This document shows, piece after piece, positions 40,138 to 48,305 of a stretch of 58,112 nt of DNA. The notes below the pieces were generated by a model. It was not told where the DNA came from, searched no databases, and saw only the letters and a program-made list of their open reading frames with translations. This stretch comes from PALSA-607 sp036501485 (GTDB lineage Bacteria > Actinomycetota > Actinomycetes > Acidothermales > Acidothermaceae), in NCBI GenBank assembly GCA_036501485.1, contig DASYAG010000062.1, positions 1 through 58,112 on the forward strand, written 5' to 3'. The position numbers were made by a program, and so were the translations under genes. Position 1 is the first letter of the stretch; every line of letters begins with the position of its first letter.

Positions 40138-43100
40138 GTGGAGATAGGCGTGCTCGGCCCGGTAGTCGTTGCCGGCTCTGACGTGCGCCTGGGCCATCGC
40201 GATCGGGTGATCTTGTCAGCGCTCGCGCTCGAGCCGGGTGAGGTGCTGTCGCCGGATCGTCTGGCCGATGCACTTTGGGGCGAGGCGCCGCCCAAGTCCT
40301 GGCCGAAGGTGGTGCAGGGCTCGATGATGCGGTTGCGTCGGGCACTTGGTCCGCACGCAATCGAAACAACCAGCACGGGTTACCGCCTGTCGGTGCCCGA
40401 TGACGACGTTGACACCGTCCGCTTCGAGCGCCTCGTGTCCCGCGCGCGGCGGTTTGCTGCCGTTCGCGAGCCGGCGCGCGCTGTCACGACCTTCGAGCTA
40501 GCGCTTTCGTTGTGGCGGGGACCACCCTTCCCTGAGCTCGAGGGCTGGGATGCGGGTCGGGCGGAAGCCGCCCGGCTTACCGAGGTGCGTCGATCAACAG
40601 AAGAGGAGCTCGTAGAAGCGCGCCTGGCCGCCGGTCGGCCGGTCGAAGCCGTGCCCGAAGCGCGTCGCCTTGCGGCCCGCGAGCCCTATCGTGAGCACAG
40701 GTGGGCTCTGCTGGCTGTCGCCCTGTACCGGTCTGGCCGTCAGCGCGAGGCGCTCGACGTCATACGAGGGGCCGCCTCGACGTTGCGCGACGAGTTAGGT
40801 CTTGATCCCGGGCGCGAGCTCGCGGACCTCGAGCAAGCCGTACTGCAACAGGACCCGGTCCTGCTCATGGTGCCTGACACGTTCGCTGGCACTGGCGGAT
40901 TGTGTCCTTACAAAGGGCTTCGGCCGTATGGCGTCGACGACGCAGACGCATTCTTCGGTCGCGACGAGGCAGTAGCGGGATGTCTCGCCCGGCTTGTTGA
41001 CTCGCCGCTCCTCGTGGTCGTGGGCCCATCGGGTAGCGGCAAATCTTCGTTGGTCGCGGCCGGCCTTGTGCCCGCGCTGCGAATGGCGGGACGGCGGGTG
41101 GTGCAACTCAGCCCCGGGACGCAGCCGCTAGCGACGTTGACCGCGGCCATGGCGAGCGAGCCGTCAGGACTTGCCGTGGTGATTGACCAACTCGAGGAAC
41201 TGTTCACGGCATCGGGGACCGAGGTCGACGCGGAACCCTTCCTGTCCCGGCTCGTCGCTCACGCCGAGACCGGTGCTCTCGTGCTCGTCACGTTGCGTGC
41301 GGACTACGTCGCGGAGCTTGCCGTATGCCCCGCGTTTGCCCGACTCGCGGAGCGGGGTCTGATGCTTCTGACTCCGATGACTGAGGCCGAACTGGAACGG
41401 GCGATCGAGGCGCCGGCTGCGGGCGATGGATTGCTGCTCGCGCCGGGGCTGGTCGATTTGCTGGTGCGCGACGTCCTTGGCGAGCCGGGGGGATTGCCGT
41501 TGCTGTCCCACGCGCTCGCGGAGACGTGGGAGCGGCGCGAAGGCCGCGTGCTCACTGTCGAGGGCTATACGCAAACAGGCGGCATCCGCGCTGCGGTGGC
41601 GCAGTCCGCCGAGCGGCTCTACGACTCCCTTCCGGCGCCGGACCGCGCCGCATTGCGCACCGTGATGCTCAGACTGGTGTCTCCGACTCCAAGCGGCGAC
41701 CCCATCGGCGCCCGCGTGCCGGCGCGAGTCTTTGCTGGGGATGGTGAGACCGCGCGGTTGCTCGACGTTCTGGTCCGTGCACGACTCGTCACAACCGACG
41801 CGGAAACCGTCGCGATCGCGCACGAGTCGTTGACCCGCGTGTGGCCGCGCCTTCGGTCTTGGCTTGACGAGGACGTCGAGGGCCAGCGGATCTTCCAGCA
41901 CCTGCAGGTTGCGGCCGATGGATGGAACGCTCTCGGCCGGCCAGAAGGGGAGCTCTATCGAGGGGCAAGACTGCAGGCGGCGCTGGAGTGGCGCGAACGT
42001 GTCGGACCCGTGCTCGCCAATGCCGAGATCGCGTTCCTTGCCGCATCCGAGACACGCGAAGATGACGAGCGACGACACCAGGACCGCGCCCTGCGGCAGC
42101 AAATAAGCCGGAACCGACAACTGCGGGCAGCCCTCACGGCCGTCATCGGCCTACTGGTACTCGCTCTCGTCGCCGGCACAGTTGCTGCAGTAAGCAGTCG
42201 TCATGCGCGGGCGGCCGCGACAGGCGCAGAGGCCGCGAGGTTAGTCGCTGCTGCTTTCGTGCAGCCGCAGGCCGACACGGCTCTCTTGCTCGCCCGCCAG
42301 GCCGTCGCGCTCGCCGCTACACCGACCACCGAGGGTGGCCTGCTTGAGGCCCTTGGCCGCGACCGCGGCTTGGTCGGTGTGGTCGATCCCGCTGCCCCGG
42401 GGTTCGGCGGGGGAAATTTGGCAAGCGATGATCTGGTGAGCCCCGACGGCACTCGCGTTCTCATAAACGGCGGAAACGGTGTCGACCTGATCGACACCAG
42501 CACGGGTCAATTCGTCGGCGGCCGGCCGTTGGAGCCCCAACCCGCCGACCTCGGTGCCTGGCCGTTTCCCGTGGGCTTCACCGACGGCGGACGTACCGCG
42601 CTCGTCTCTGTGCAGACATCGTCCACGGTGCCCAGCCGGTCGATTCAGGCGTTCAATGCCTCGGACGGCCAGCCGATCGGTGCGCCGCAACTCGTCCCCG
42701 ATTCAGTGTCGGCCTACTACACCGAGATGGACAGGCTCCGTATCTCACCGGACGGCCGGACGCTCGTGTCCGTCCTGGACCGGTCTGTGAGGATGTGGAA
42801 ACGAAGCACGCGCACCAGTGCGTGGGGCGCACCCTTCCAGTTTGCGTTGCCTCTCCTGCCGCCGTCGCTCCCGGAGGAAGACCTCTTGCTGTCGGCGACT
42901 TTTAGCACTGACGGTTCGCGGGCGGCGCTCTTGCTGTCGCTGGAGGAACCAGGGCAACCGTCGAATGTCGGCATCGTGGTTGATACTGACGCGGCACAAT
43001 TGCTGGGGCCGTTAGTTATTCCGCAGCCAAATGCCACACCGGAGGCGATGACAATCTCGCCGGCTGGCGACCGGCTTGCGATTGGTTACCAAGACGGCTC

Positions 43101-44490
43101 GGTCGAGCTGCGCGCGGTGTCCGGCGCTGCCGCGGTTGTCCGCATCCCAGGCACGTCCCTTGCAACGGCACTCGGCTGGACGGCTAACGGCGCCAGTCTG
43201 GTTGTCGGACACGACGACGGCAGTCTCTTTGTGTTCAACACCAACCCACTTCACAGCGTCGTCAGCTACCCCGCGGGCGGCCATGGGGTGCAGCTCGCTG
43301 CGTTGCGTGGTGATCGGCTGATCAGTCAGGACTTTTCACAAGCCATCACCGTGCGGTCACTTGCGGACACCAACGGACTCATGCGGGAGACCCCGATCGA
43401 TTCGGCCAACTCGATCGCGGCCGGACCTCCCGGCTCGCTGGTGGCTGTCGGCGAGACGGCGGGGAAGGTTGCGCTGTATTCGCAGAAGACCCTCCTCGCG
43501 CTGCCGCTGCACTTGTCGCTCGGCCCTTATGCCGAGCCGGACACAACTGCGGCACCTAATGAGCACGAACGCGTCAGTGCGTTGGCAATCACACCCGACG
43601 GGTCCGGTCTGATCGCGGCCGATCGCCTCGGCCATCTGCGGATGTGGTCGCTCCCGGATGGGCGCCTGTTGTGGTTACGAGACGATGTGCCGACGTCATT
43701 CCTCGCGATCTCGCCGAACGGCAGGTACCTCGCAACGTCGGGGTTCACACAGGACCAGAATGACCAAGACCCGGACGTGTATCCGATACCGACGTCGACC
43801 AGCCTGACCGTTTGGGACCTTGCGACAAAGCAGCCGGTGCTCATTGACAACCTCCCGCGCGTTGCTGGTAACGATTCTGCGACGCCGAAGCCCAGAGCCG
43901 TGGTTTTCTCACCCGACTCGAAACTGCTCGCGGCGGCATTCTTCGAGGAGACGCTGGTCTTTGCGAATTTTGCCGATCATGCTCGGCAGGTGGTCATCAC
44001 GCCGCAGTCCGCCCCGAACAACTCCGCCATTGTCTTTAGCCCGGACGGGAAAGAACTATTCATTCAGGACTCCAATGGGAAAGTCACCGGCTTCGATCCG
44101 CAGACCGGGCGGTCGATCGCGACCTTTCCCGCCCCGGCGCGCGGCTACAGCCACCTCCTGTTCACGGTCGACGGCAAATGGCTGGTCGGCAGTGATACGA
44201 CGGCGATCTACGTATGGGACGGTCGAACCAGTCAGCTCGTGGTCTCGAAGCTATCGCTGCCGTCGAACGGCGCATCCGACGACGTCGAGCTCGCGACGAC
44301 CGATGCCCTTGCGATCGCTGCCACCGATGACCGCCGCTTGTTCGTTGGTACGCAGACCAGCCTGGTTGCGATCGACATGGATCCATCCACCTGGGAAAGC
44401 CAGGCGTGCAGCATGGCTGGGCGCACTTTGACGCGCGCGGAATGGAGCCAATTCTTGCCCGGTCGCGCTTACGCACCCGCGTGCCGTTAG
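40138..44490 (+). CDS. SARP/BTAD regulator fused to STAND NTPase, membrane helix and WD40-like propeller
   Basis: The 1450-residue protein has an OmpR-type winged helix (residues 1-95, VLGPVVVAGSDVRLGHRDRV), a BTAD helical domain (about 98-245), and an nSTAND NTPase. The NTPase opens CPYKGLRPYGVDDADAFFGR (about 256), with Walker A GPSGSGKSS near 296 and Walker B VVIDQLEELF near 347. A single hydrophobic helix, AVIGLLVLALVAGTVAAV, lies at about 665-687, and a long WD40-like repeat region with SPDG motifs follows to about 1420. The tail CSMAGRTLTRAEWSQFLPGR ends with a second cysteine at 1449; a Cys pair there would fit an extracytoplasmic propeller. The GTG at 40138 is chosen because the winged helix begins at once. 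I infer a signal-controlled activator, probably of the divergent cupin gene. Confidence 0.85.
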   Translation: MEIGVLGPVVVAGSDVRLGHRDRVILSALALEPGEVLSPDRLADALWGEAPPKSWPKVVQGSMMRLRRALGPHAIETTSTGYRLSVPDDDVDTVRFERLVSRARRFAAVREPARAVTTFELALSLWRGPPFPELEGWDAGRAEAARLTEVRRSTEEELVEARLAAGRPVEAVPEARRLAAREPYREHRWALLAVALYRSGRQREALDVIRGAASTLRDELGLDPGRELADLEQAVLQQDPVLLMVPDTFAGTGGLCPYKGLRPYGVDDADAFFGRDEAVAGCLARLVDSPLLVVVGPSGSGKSSLVAAGLVPALRMAGRRVVQLSPGTQPLATLTAAMASEPSGLAVVIDQLEELFTASGTEVDAEPFLSRLVAHAETGALVLVTLRADYVAELAVCPAFARLAERGLMLLTPMTEAELERAIEAPAAGDGLLLAPGLVDLLVRDVLGEPGGLPLLSHALAETWERREGRVLTVEGYTQTGGIRAAVAQSAERLYDSLPAPDRAALRTVMLRLVSPTPSGDPIGARVPARVFAGDGETARLLDVLVRARLVTTDAETVAIAHESLTRVWPRLRSWLDEDVEGQRIFQHLQVAADGWNALGRPEGELYRGARLQAALEWRERVGPVLANAEIAFLAASETREDDERRHQDRALRQQISRNRQLRAALTAVIGLLVLALVAGTVAAVSSRHARAAATGAEAARLVAAAFVQPQADTALLLARQAVALAATPTTEGGLLEALGRDRGLVGVVDPAAPGFGGGNLASDDLVSPDGTRVLINGGNGVDLIDTSTGQFVGGRPLEPQPADLGAWPFPVGFTDGGRTALVSVQTSSTVPSRSIQAFNASDGQPIGAPQLVPDSVSAYYTEMDRLRISPDGRTLVSVLDRSVRMWKRSTRTSAWGAPFQFALPLLPPSLPEEDLLLSATFSTDGSRAALLLSLEEPGQPSNVGIVVDTDAAQLLGPLVIPQPNATPEAMTISPAGDRLAIGYQDGSVELRAVSGAAAVVRIPGTSLATALGWTANGASLVVGHDDGSLFVFNTNPLHSVVSYPAGGHGVQLAALRGDRLISQDFSQAITVRSLADTNGLMRETPIDSANSIAAGPPGSLVAVGETAGKVALYSQKTLLALPLHLSLGPYAEPDTTAAPNEHERVSALAITPDGSGLIAADRLGHLRMWSLPDGRLLWLRDDVPTSFLAISPNGRYLATSGFTQDQNDQDPDVYPIPTSTSLTVWDLATKQPVLIDNLPRVAGNDSATPKPRAVVFSPDSKLLAAAFFEETLVFANFADHARQVVITPQSAPNNSAIVFSPDGKELFIQDSNGKVTGFDPQTGRSIATFPAPARGYSHLLFTVDGKWLVGSDTTAIYVWDGRTSQLVVSKLSLPSNGASDDVELATTDALAIAATDDRRLFVGTQTSLVAIDMDPSTWESQACSMAGRTLTRAEWSQFLPGRAYAPACR

Positions 44491-44522
44491 TACCTTCCAA
44501 AATTCGGGCGTGGTGCACAGAC

Positions 44523-44542
44523 ATGGTGCGCCGCCAGGGACT
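44523..44542 (-). repeat. 20-bp copy of the tRNA-Lys 3' end (att-like)
   Basis: These 20 bases are identical to 45828-45847, the part of the tRNA-Lys gene from the T-arm through the encoded CCA. A shared AAAATTCGGG lies just outside both copies (from 44509 and about 45816). tRNA 3' ends are classic attachment sites, so this could mark an old integration, or the right edge of a segmental duplication that included the SARP gene and the tRNA end. No integrase is present. Confidence 0.6.
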
Positions 44543-44580
44543 GGTCGCTCGCGTAGTTGGCCCCGTGATCTGGCGCACGC

Positions 44581-45363
44581 TCAGCTAGATCCGCCGATGC
44601 TCATCGACTCCAGCACCGCGGAGAGCTGGGATCGGTCGAGTGCCGTTGCCGCTGGCGTCGTCTTCTCCTCGATGACGAGCAGGTCGCCGTTGTCGTCGAT
44701 CGCGGTCAACGACACGGTATCGCCAGCATTCAGCCCGAACTCGTGTCCCAGCGGGAGCGTCATGAACAGAACACCGGCGCCGCCGCAACTGTTCGGCGGA
44801 GCCGTCAAGGTCACCTGCTTTCCCGGCAATCCCCCGAGCGTCACGTCCTTCGGTGCGGTAACCGTGACGCCGCGCAGCGCTGCGACCGCTGCCACAAAAT
44901 CTTTGGGCGACGCCGGCGTCGAATCGACCCCGTCTTGGCACGGATCGGTGAACACGAGCGCCGAGTTCATCAGGGCGAGCGTGGCCGGGCCATCGTTGCC
45001 GACACCGTCCGCCGTGCTGAGGAAGACAACGTAGGAGCCGGGCTCTTCACTCACCCAACCGGCAGGCACGGTGACTGACACAGGAAGAGGGAAAGGATCG
45101 GAGGTGACGTACCGGCCGGCACCGAGAGTGGTGGTGCCTTCACCTTCTGCCGGGAACGGGCTCGCGCTCGGAGCGGACTTGCTTGCCTCGCCGGCCGCGG
45201 GCGGGTGCGAGGCAAGCTGGCTCACGCTAGGAGCCGAGCCGCTTGCGGCCGCGGGCGGGTGCGAGGCAACTTGGCTCGCGCTACGAGCGGAATGGCTTGC
45301 GTCGCACCCCACCGCGAGGAGGCCAGCAACGATGATGCTTGTGGTCCTCGAAGGTCGACTCAT
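44581..45363 (-). CDS. Putative lipoprotein with repeated Ser/Ala/Pro linker
   Basis: From the ATG at 45363 the product is 260 residues. It has a lipoprotein signal TSIIVAGLLAVGC with the acylated cysteine near residue 20. A linker follows with two repeats of the pattern SASQVASHPPAA / SVSQLASHPPAA, then a soluble domain (DPFPLPVSVTVPAGWVSEEP, NGDLLVIEEKTTPAATALDR). Two cysteines (DPCQDG and NSCGG) could form a disulfide outside the membrane. The linker repeats are also visible as about 55-60-bp DNA repeats at 45181-45299. It is convergent to the SARP-STAND gene and lies between that gene and the decayed cassette copy. I do not recognise the domain well enough to assign a function. Confidence 0.7.
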   Translation of the reverse strand: MSRPSRTTSIIVAGLLAVGCDASHSARSASQVASHPPAAASGSAPSVSQLASHPPAAGEASKSAPSASPFPAEGEGTTTLGAGRYVTSDPFPLPVSVTVPAGWVSEEPGSYVVFLSTADGVGNDGPATLALMNSALVFTDPCQDGVDSTPASPKDFVAAVAALRGVTVTAPKDVTLGGLPGKQVTLTAPPNSCGGAGVLFMTLPLGHEFGLNAGDTVSLTAIDDNGDLLVIEEKTTPAATALDRSQLSAVLESMSIGGSS

Positions 45364-45397
45364 GAGCGCGGCCTCGCCGTCTTGAAGGGCTGGGCCG

Positions 45398-45755
45398 TAC
45401 TCGGGGTGGCTTGCACCCCTCGCACGCAAACGGGAATCACAGTTGGGACTGTGCAGCCAACCGTTTCTCTAGCTCGGCTCATTGCGGCTCCTCGCGTCGT
45501 CCCACTCGTTGCGATGAGCAGGCACCGGGTTTGAGCTCCTCTAGTGGGAGCTGATGTCGCCACACTGCAGACCTGCGGTGTCACATCGCCGCCGAGCCGG
45601 TATCACGCCGGTATCACGCCCCTTGACCGGTCGGGTGTCAGCTTCGACACTCCCAACGTGGAGATAGGCGTGCTCGGCCCGGTAGTCGTTGCCGGCAGTG
45701 ACGTGCGCGTGGGCCATGGCGATCGGGTGATCTTGTCAGCGCTCGCGCTCGCGCC
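45398..45755 (+). pseudogene. Decayed third copy of the cupin-SARP cassette (copy B)
   Basis: Three pieces occur in order. Bases 45398-45418 match the cupin signal-peptide region (GTACTCGGGGTGGC, as at 54338). Bases about 45420-45534 match the copy-C intergenic region at 54450-54565 (roughly 80 percent, including TGTGCAGCCAACCGTT and TAGCTCGGCTCATTG). Bases 45535-45752 match 40015-40232 with about seven mismatches: the repeats, the promoter, and 30 or so codons of the SARP from GTG 45658. After 45755 the similarity stops; the frame runs 60 bp into unrelated sequence and ends inside tRNA-Lys. No functional product is expected, although the promoter looks intact. Confidence 0.8.
45576..45651 (+). 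promoter_or_regulatory. Duplicate of the SARP operator and promoter (copy B)
   Basis: This is the same array as at 40056-40131, shifted by exactly 5520 bp: CCGGTATCACG twice (45597-45618), TTGACC at 45623-45628 and GACACT at 45646-45651. The repeats and both hexamers are unchanged. It still precedes a GTG, but only a stub of the SARP frame. It could titrate the regulator or drive transcription toward the antisense side of tRNA-Lys. Confidence 0.6.
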
Positions 45756-45828
45756 GTGCTGCGCGACCCGACGGCCCCGCCGCTTGCTCGGTGCCGACTT
45801 AGTGCGCGAAATCCTAAAAATTCGGGGA

Positions 45829-45904
45829 TGGTGCGCCGCCAGGGACTTGAACCCCGAACCCGCAGATTAAGAGTCTGCTGCTCTGCCAATTGAGCTAGCG
45901 GCGC
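45829..45904 (-). tRNA. tRNA-Lys (CUU)
   Basis: The minus strand gives a standard cloverleaf: acceptor GCGCCGC/GCGGCGC, D-arm GCTCAATTGGCAGAGC, anticodon stem CAGA with loop containing CTT, T-arm with GTTCAAGTC, discriminator A and an encoded CCA (45831-45829). Anticodon CTT decodes AAG. A 20-bp copy of its 3' end occurs at 44523-44542. Confidence 0.96.
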
Positions 45905-45955
45905 GTGAGCGACGAGCCTACCAGCGAACCTCGGACGCCTTGACCGGTCCGAGAT

Positions 45956-46171
45956 TTAGGCCGTGTGAGCGCGCGCGACTTCCGGGATCACCAGCACATC
46001 GGCGTCCGCTCGCTTGCCTTCACGCTCGAACATTTCGTGCGATCGCGGTCCGTTCGGGTCGATCAGATCGACGAGCAACGTGATCGGCAGTCCGCGGCGC
46101 ATAGCCTTCATGAGCGGGTGCTCGGGGCGGCTTCCAGCTTCCGGCAACCTGATCGAGTCGTGAGCGTTCAT
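45956..46171 (-). CDS. Small hypothetical protein, 71 residues
   Basis: From the ATG at 46171 the product is NAHDSIRLPEAGSRPEHPLM, then RRGLPITLLVDLIDPNGPRS and a charged tail. A strong ribosome-binding site GGGAGGGAG lies just upstream, which supports a real gene and this start. It has no membrane helix or signal peptide. I do not recognise the family. It lies between tRNA-Lys and the YihY gene, same strand. Confidence 0.6.
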   Translation of the reverse strand: MNAHDSIRLPEAGSRPEHPLMKAMRRGLPITLLVDLIDPNGPRSHEMFEREGKRADADVLVIPEVARAHTA

Positions 46172-46275
46172 AGGGCTCCCTCCCGAACCGCCGCAATGGC
46201 GAGTTACATCCATGTAGTTCGGCCAACCGCCGCCAAAGCTTTAGCCCAAATGGCGGTACGGAAGACCCCTGTTCG

Positions 46276-47346
46276 TTAGGCCGAACGGCCTAGTGGGTCG
46301 GCCGGCTCGACCGGATCGGTCGGCTCCGCTGAATCGCTCGGACCGACCGGATCCACGACCGCGAGTCCCTCGTCGAGAGGTTGCCGGTCGGCCTCGGTCG
46401 TGAAAGAGACGCTCACCTTCACCTCGGGCCTGCGTTCTTCCATCATCGCCAGCCGCACGAACATCGCCCGGTCGGCTTGAGTCAGCGGAGGTTGGGTGAG
46501 CGACCGTGGCCACAGATGGTGTTTGCGAACGACATTGACCTCCGCGGCGTAGAGCGTCAGTTGCGCGGCGACGAACAGCCACGAGAGCAAGCCGATGACG
46601 ATGGCGAAGAAACCGTACGTTGCATTCGCATGCGCCAATGAGTTGCGCACGTAGTAGCCGCCAACGGTCTGCAGACCCTCCCAGAACACGGTGGCCAGCA
46701 CGACGCCGAGCCAGATGTCGCGCCACCCGACGGGCTCACTTGTCAGCACTTTGAAGACGACGAAGAACACCCCGAAGTTGACGATCGATGAGACTCCTGT
46801 CGTCCAGAACCAGGCGAGTGGACCATGCAGCCACGTCGTTCCGAACCCGGCCAACGTCGTGGTGCCAACGGTCGCAAGTCCAAGCACAGCAAGCCAAAAG
46901 TAGCCACGCAGCCGGCGCCCGAAGAAGTTCGGCCACGACTTGAACGGCACGTTCCAGATCGTGTTCATCGCATTGACGGCCGACTGTCCAAGACCTTGCG
47001 CGCCATAGATCGTGCCGAGCGAACCGACGACGACAGCAAGCACGCTGCCTTTCAGTGCATGCGTGTCACTCTGCAATTGCGTGCTGATAATCGGGAAGTT
47101 GCCGAGCGCACTCGAAAGCAGTCGATGCTGGACGGCGGGATGGCCGGCCAGCACGAAACCGAGCACCGTCGCCATCAACAGCAGGAGGGGGAAGAGCGCG
47201 AACAGTCCGTAGTAGGCGATGAGCACAGCCTTGCCACCGGCCTGGTCGTTGCCGTACTTCTGCACGACCGCGATCGGGATAGCCAGCACCGGATGCCGCT
47301 GCTGGTACTGGTCGAAGCGGCGGAGCCCTCGCTCGACCACGTTCAC
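46276..47346 (-). CDS. YihY/UPF0761 family membrane protein
   Basis: The 356-residue protein matches the YihY/BrkB (formerly ribonuclease BN) membrane family. It has a cytoplasmic N-terminus, the typical AVLIAYYGLFALFPLLLLMA segment, GSLGTIYGAQGLGQSAVNAM, and six predicted helices ending with FVAAQLTLYAAEVN. The C-terminal 60 residues are charged and end in an acidic proline-rich tail (VVDPVGPSDSAEPTDPVEPA). The old RNase BN assignment is known to be wrong for this family; function is unknown, possibly transport. Confidence 0.88.
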   Translation of the reverse strand: MNVVERGLRRFDQYQQRHPVLAIPIAVVQKYGNDQAGGKAVLIAYYGLFALFPLLLLMATVLGFVLAGHPAVQHRLLSSALGNFPIISTQLQSDTHALKGSVLAVVVGSLGTIYGAQGLGQSAVNAMNTIWNVPFKSWPNFFGRRLRGYFWLAVLGLATVGTTTLAGFGTTWLHGPLAWFWTTGVSSIVNFGVFFVVFKVLTSEPVGWRDIWLGVVLATVFWEGLQTVGGYYVRNSLAHANATYGFFAIVIGLLSWLFVAAQLTLYAAEVNVVRKHHLWPRSLTQPPLTQADRAMFVRLAMMEERRPEVKVSVSFTTEADRQPLDEGLAVVDPVGPSDSAEPTDPVEPADPLGRSA

Positions 47347-47495
47347 CCGAGTGCTCCCCTTCGTCGGTGGATGACAACTGCCGGTCTCTATACCCGCAAC
47401 TGTCTACCAATGCGCGATTGCGTCGTGGGATGCGACGAAGGGCAGCGCATCTTCGCGCTGCCCTTCATGGTGACTCCGCCGTTTCAGAAATACGG

Positions 47496-47572
47496 TGGGG
47501 TGAGCGACGGGGCTCGAACCCGCGACCCCCGGGACCACAACCCGGTGCTCTACCAGCTGAGCTACGCCCACC
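47496..47572 (-). tRNA. tRNA-His (GUG)
   Basis: The minus strand forms acceptor GTGGGCG/CGCTCAC, D-arm, anticodon loop TTGTGGT (anticodon GTG), T-arm with GGTTCGAGCC, and an encoded CCA (47498-47496). An extra G at position -1 (47572) faces C73, the identity pair of histidine tRNAs. It lies just downstream of orn on the same strand. Confidence 0.95.
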
Positions 47573-47595
47573 ACGGCTCGGTCAGTGTAGCCGGA

Positions 47596-48255
47596 TCAAG
47601 ACTGCGGCTCGCCCGCGTCGGCCCCAGCAGCCTCGGCCCCAGCAGCCTCGTCGCCGATCGGCTCCGCGCCGATCGAGGCGGCGATGCTGCGTGCGGTGGC
47701 CGTGTCAGGCCCGGGCTGCGGCACGAACAGTGCTTCCCTGTAATAGCGGAGCTCGTCGATGCTCTCCTGGATGTCGGCGAGCGCCCGGTGGCCGCCCTTC
47801 TTGGCAGGGCTGGCGAAATAGACCCGCGGATACCAGCGGCGGGCGAGCTCCTTGATGCTCGACACGTCGATCATGCGGTAGTGGAGATGGTCATCGAGTA
47901 CCGGCAAATCCCGTGCGATGAAGCCGCGGTCGGTCGCGATCGAGTTGCCGCACAGTGGCGCCTTGCGCACTTCGGGCACGTACTGGCGCACCGCGGCGAG
48001 CAGCTGTTCCTCCGCCTCCGCAAGCGTGATCCCGGCTGCGAGCTCATCGAGAAGGCCTGACGTCGTGTGCATCGTGCGCACCACGTCAGGCATGGTGTCG
48101 AGGGCCTCCTGCGGCGGCTTGATGACGAGGTCGACGCCGTCCCCGACCACGTTCAGCTCAGCGTCGGTCATCAGCAGCGCGACCTCGATGAGAGCGTCGG
48201 TGCGCAGGTCGAGGCCGGTCATCTCACAGTCGATCCAGACCAGATAGTCGCTCAC
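47596..48255 (-). CDS. orn: Oligoribonuclease
   Basis: The 219-residue DEDDh exonuclease degrades 2-5 nt RNAs, including pGpG made from c-di-GMP. Catalytic residues are visible as WIDCEMTGLDL (Asp, Glu), NSIATDRGF (Asp) and GGHRALADIQESI (His, Asp). The C-terminal 35 residues are an Ala/Gly/Glu-rich extension beyond the usual family end. In actinobacteria Orn is the main enzyme clearing these dinucleotides, so it links to the diguanylate cyclase at 35.5 kb in function though not in position. Confidence 0.95.
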   Translation of the reverse strand: MSDYLVWIDCEMTGLDLRTDALIEVALLMTDAELNVVGDGVDLVIKPPQEALDTMPDVVRTMHTTSGLLDELAAGITLAEAEEQLLAAVRQYVPEVRKAPLCGNSIATDRGFIARDLPVLDDHLHYRMIDVSSIKELARRWYPRVYFASPAKKGGHRALADIQESIDELRYYREALFVPQPGPDTATARSIAASIGAEPIGDEAAGAEAAGADAGEPQS

Positions 48256-48305
48256 AGCCCCACTCTAGATCTTCAGAGTCGTGGCACCGGCCGCCCGGGC
48301 ACTGA

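Noticed and set aside
44523..45847. An intact integrative element between the tRNA-Lys repeats
   Set aside because: The 1.3-kb interval has no integrase, excisionase or replication gene; only an att-like duplication can be claimed.
45658..45870. A small functional gene from the copy-B SARP stub
   Set aside because: Only about 30 codons match the SARP; the rest is unrelated and ends inside the tRNA gene, so no folded DNA-binding domain can form.
46825..48060. A 411-codon open frame on the plus strand across YihY, tRNA-His and orn
   Set aside because: It runs through a tRNA gene and opposite two well-supported genes; the translation shows no family pattern.
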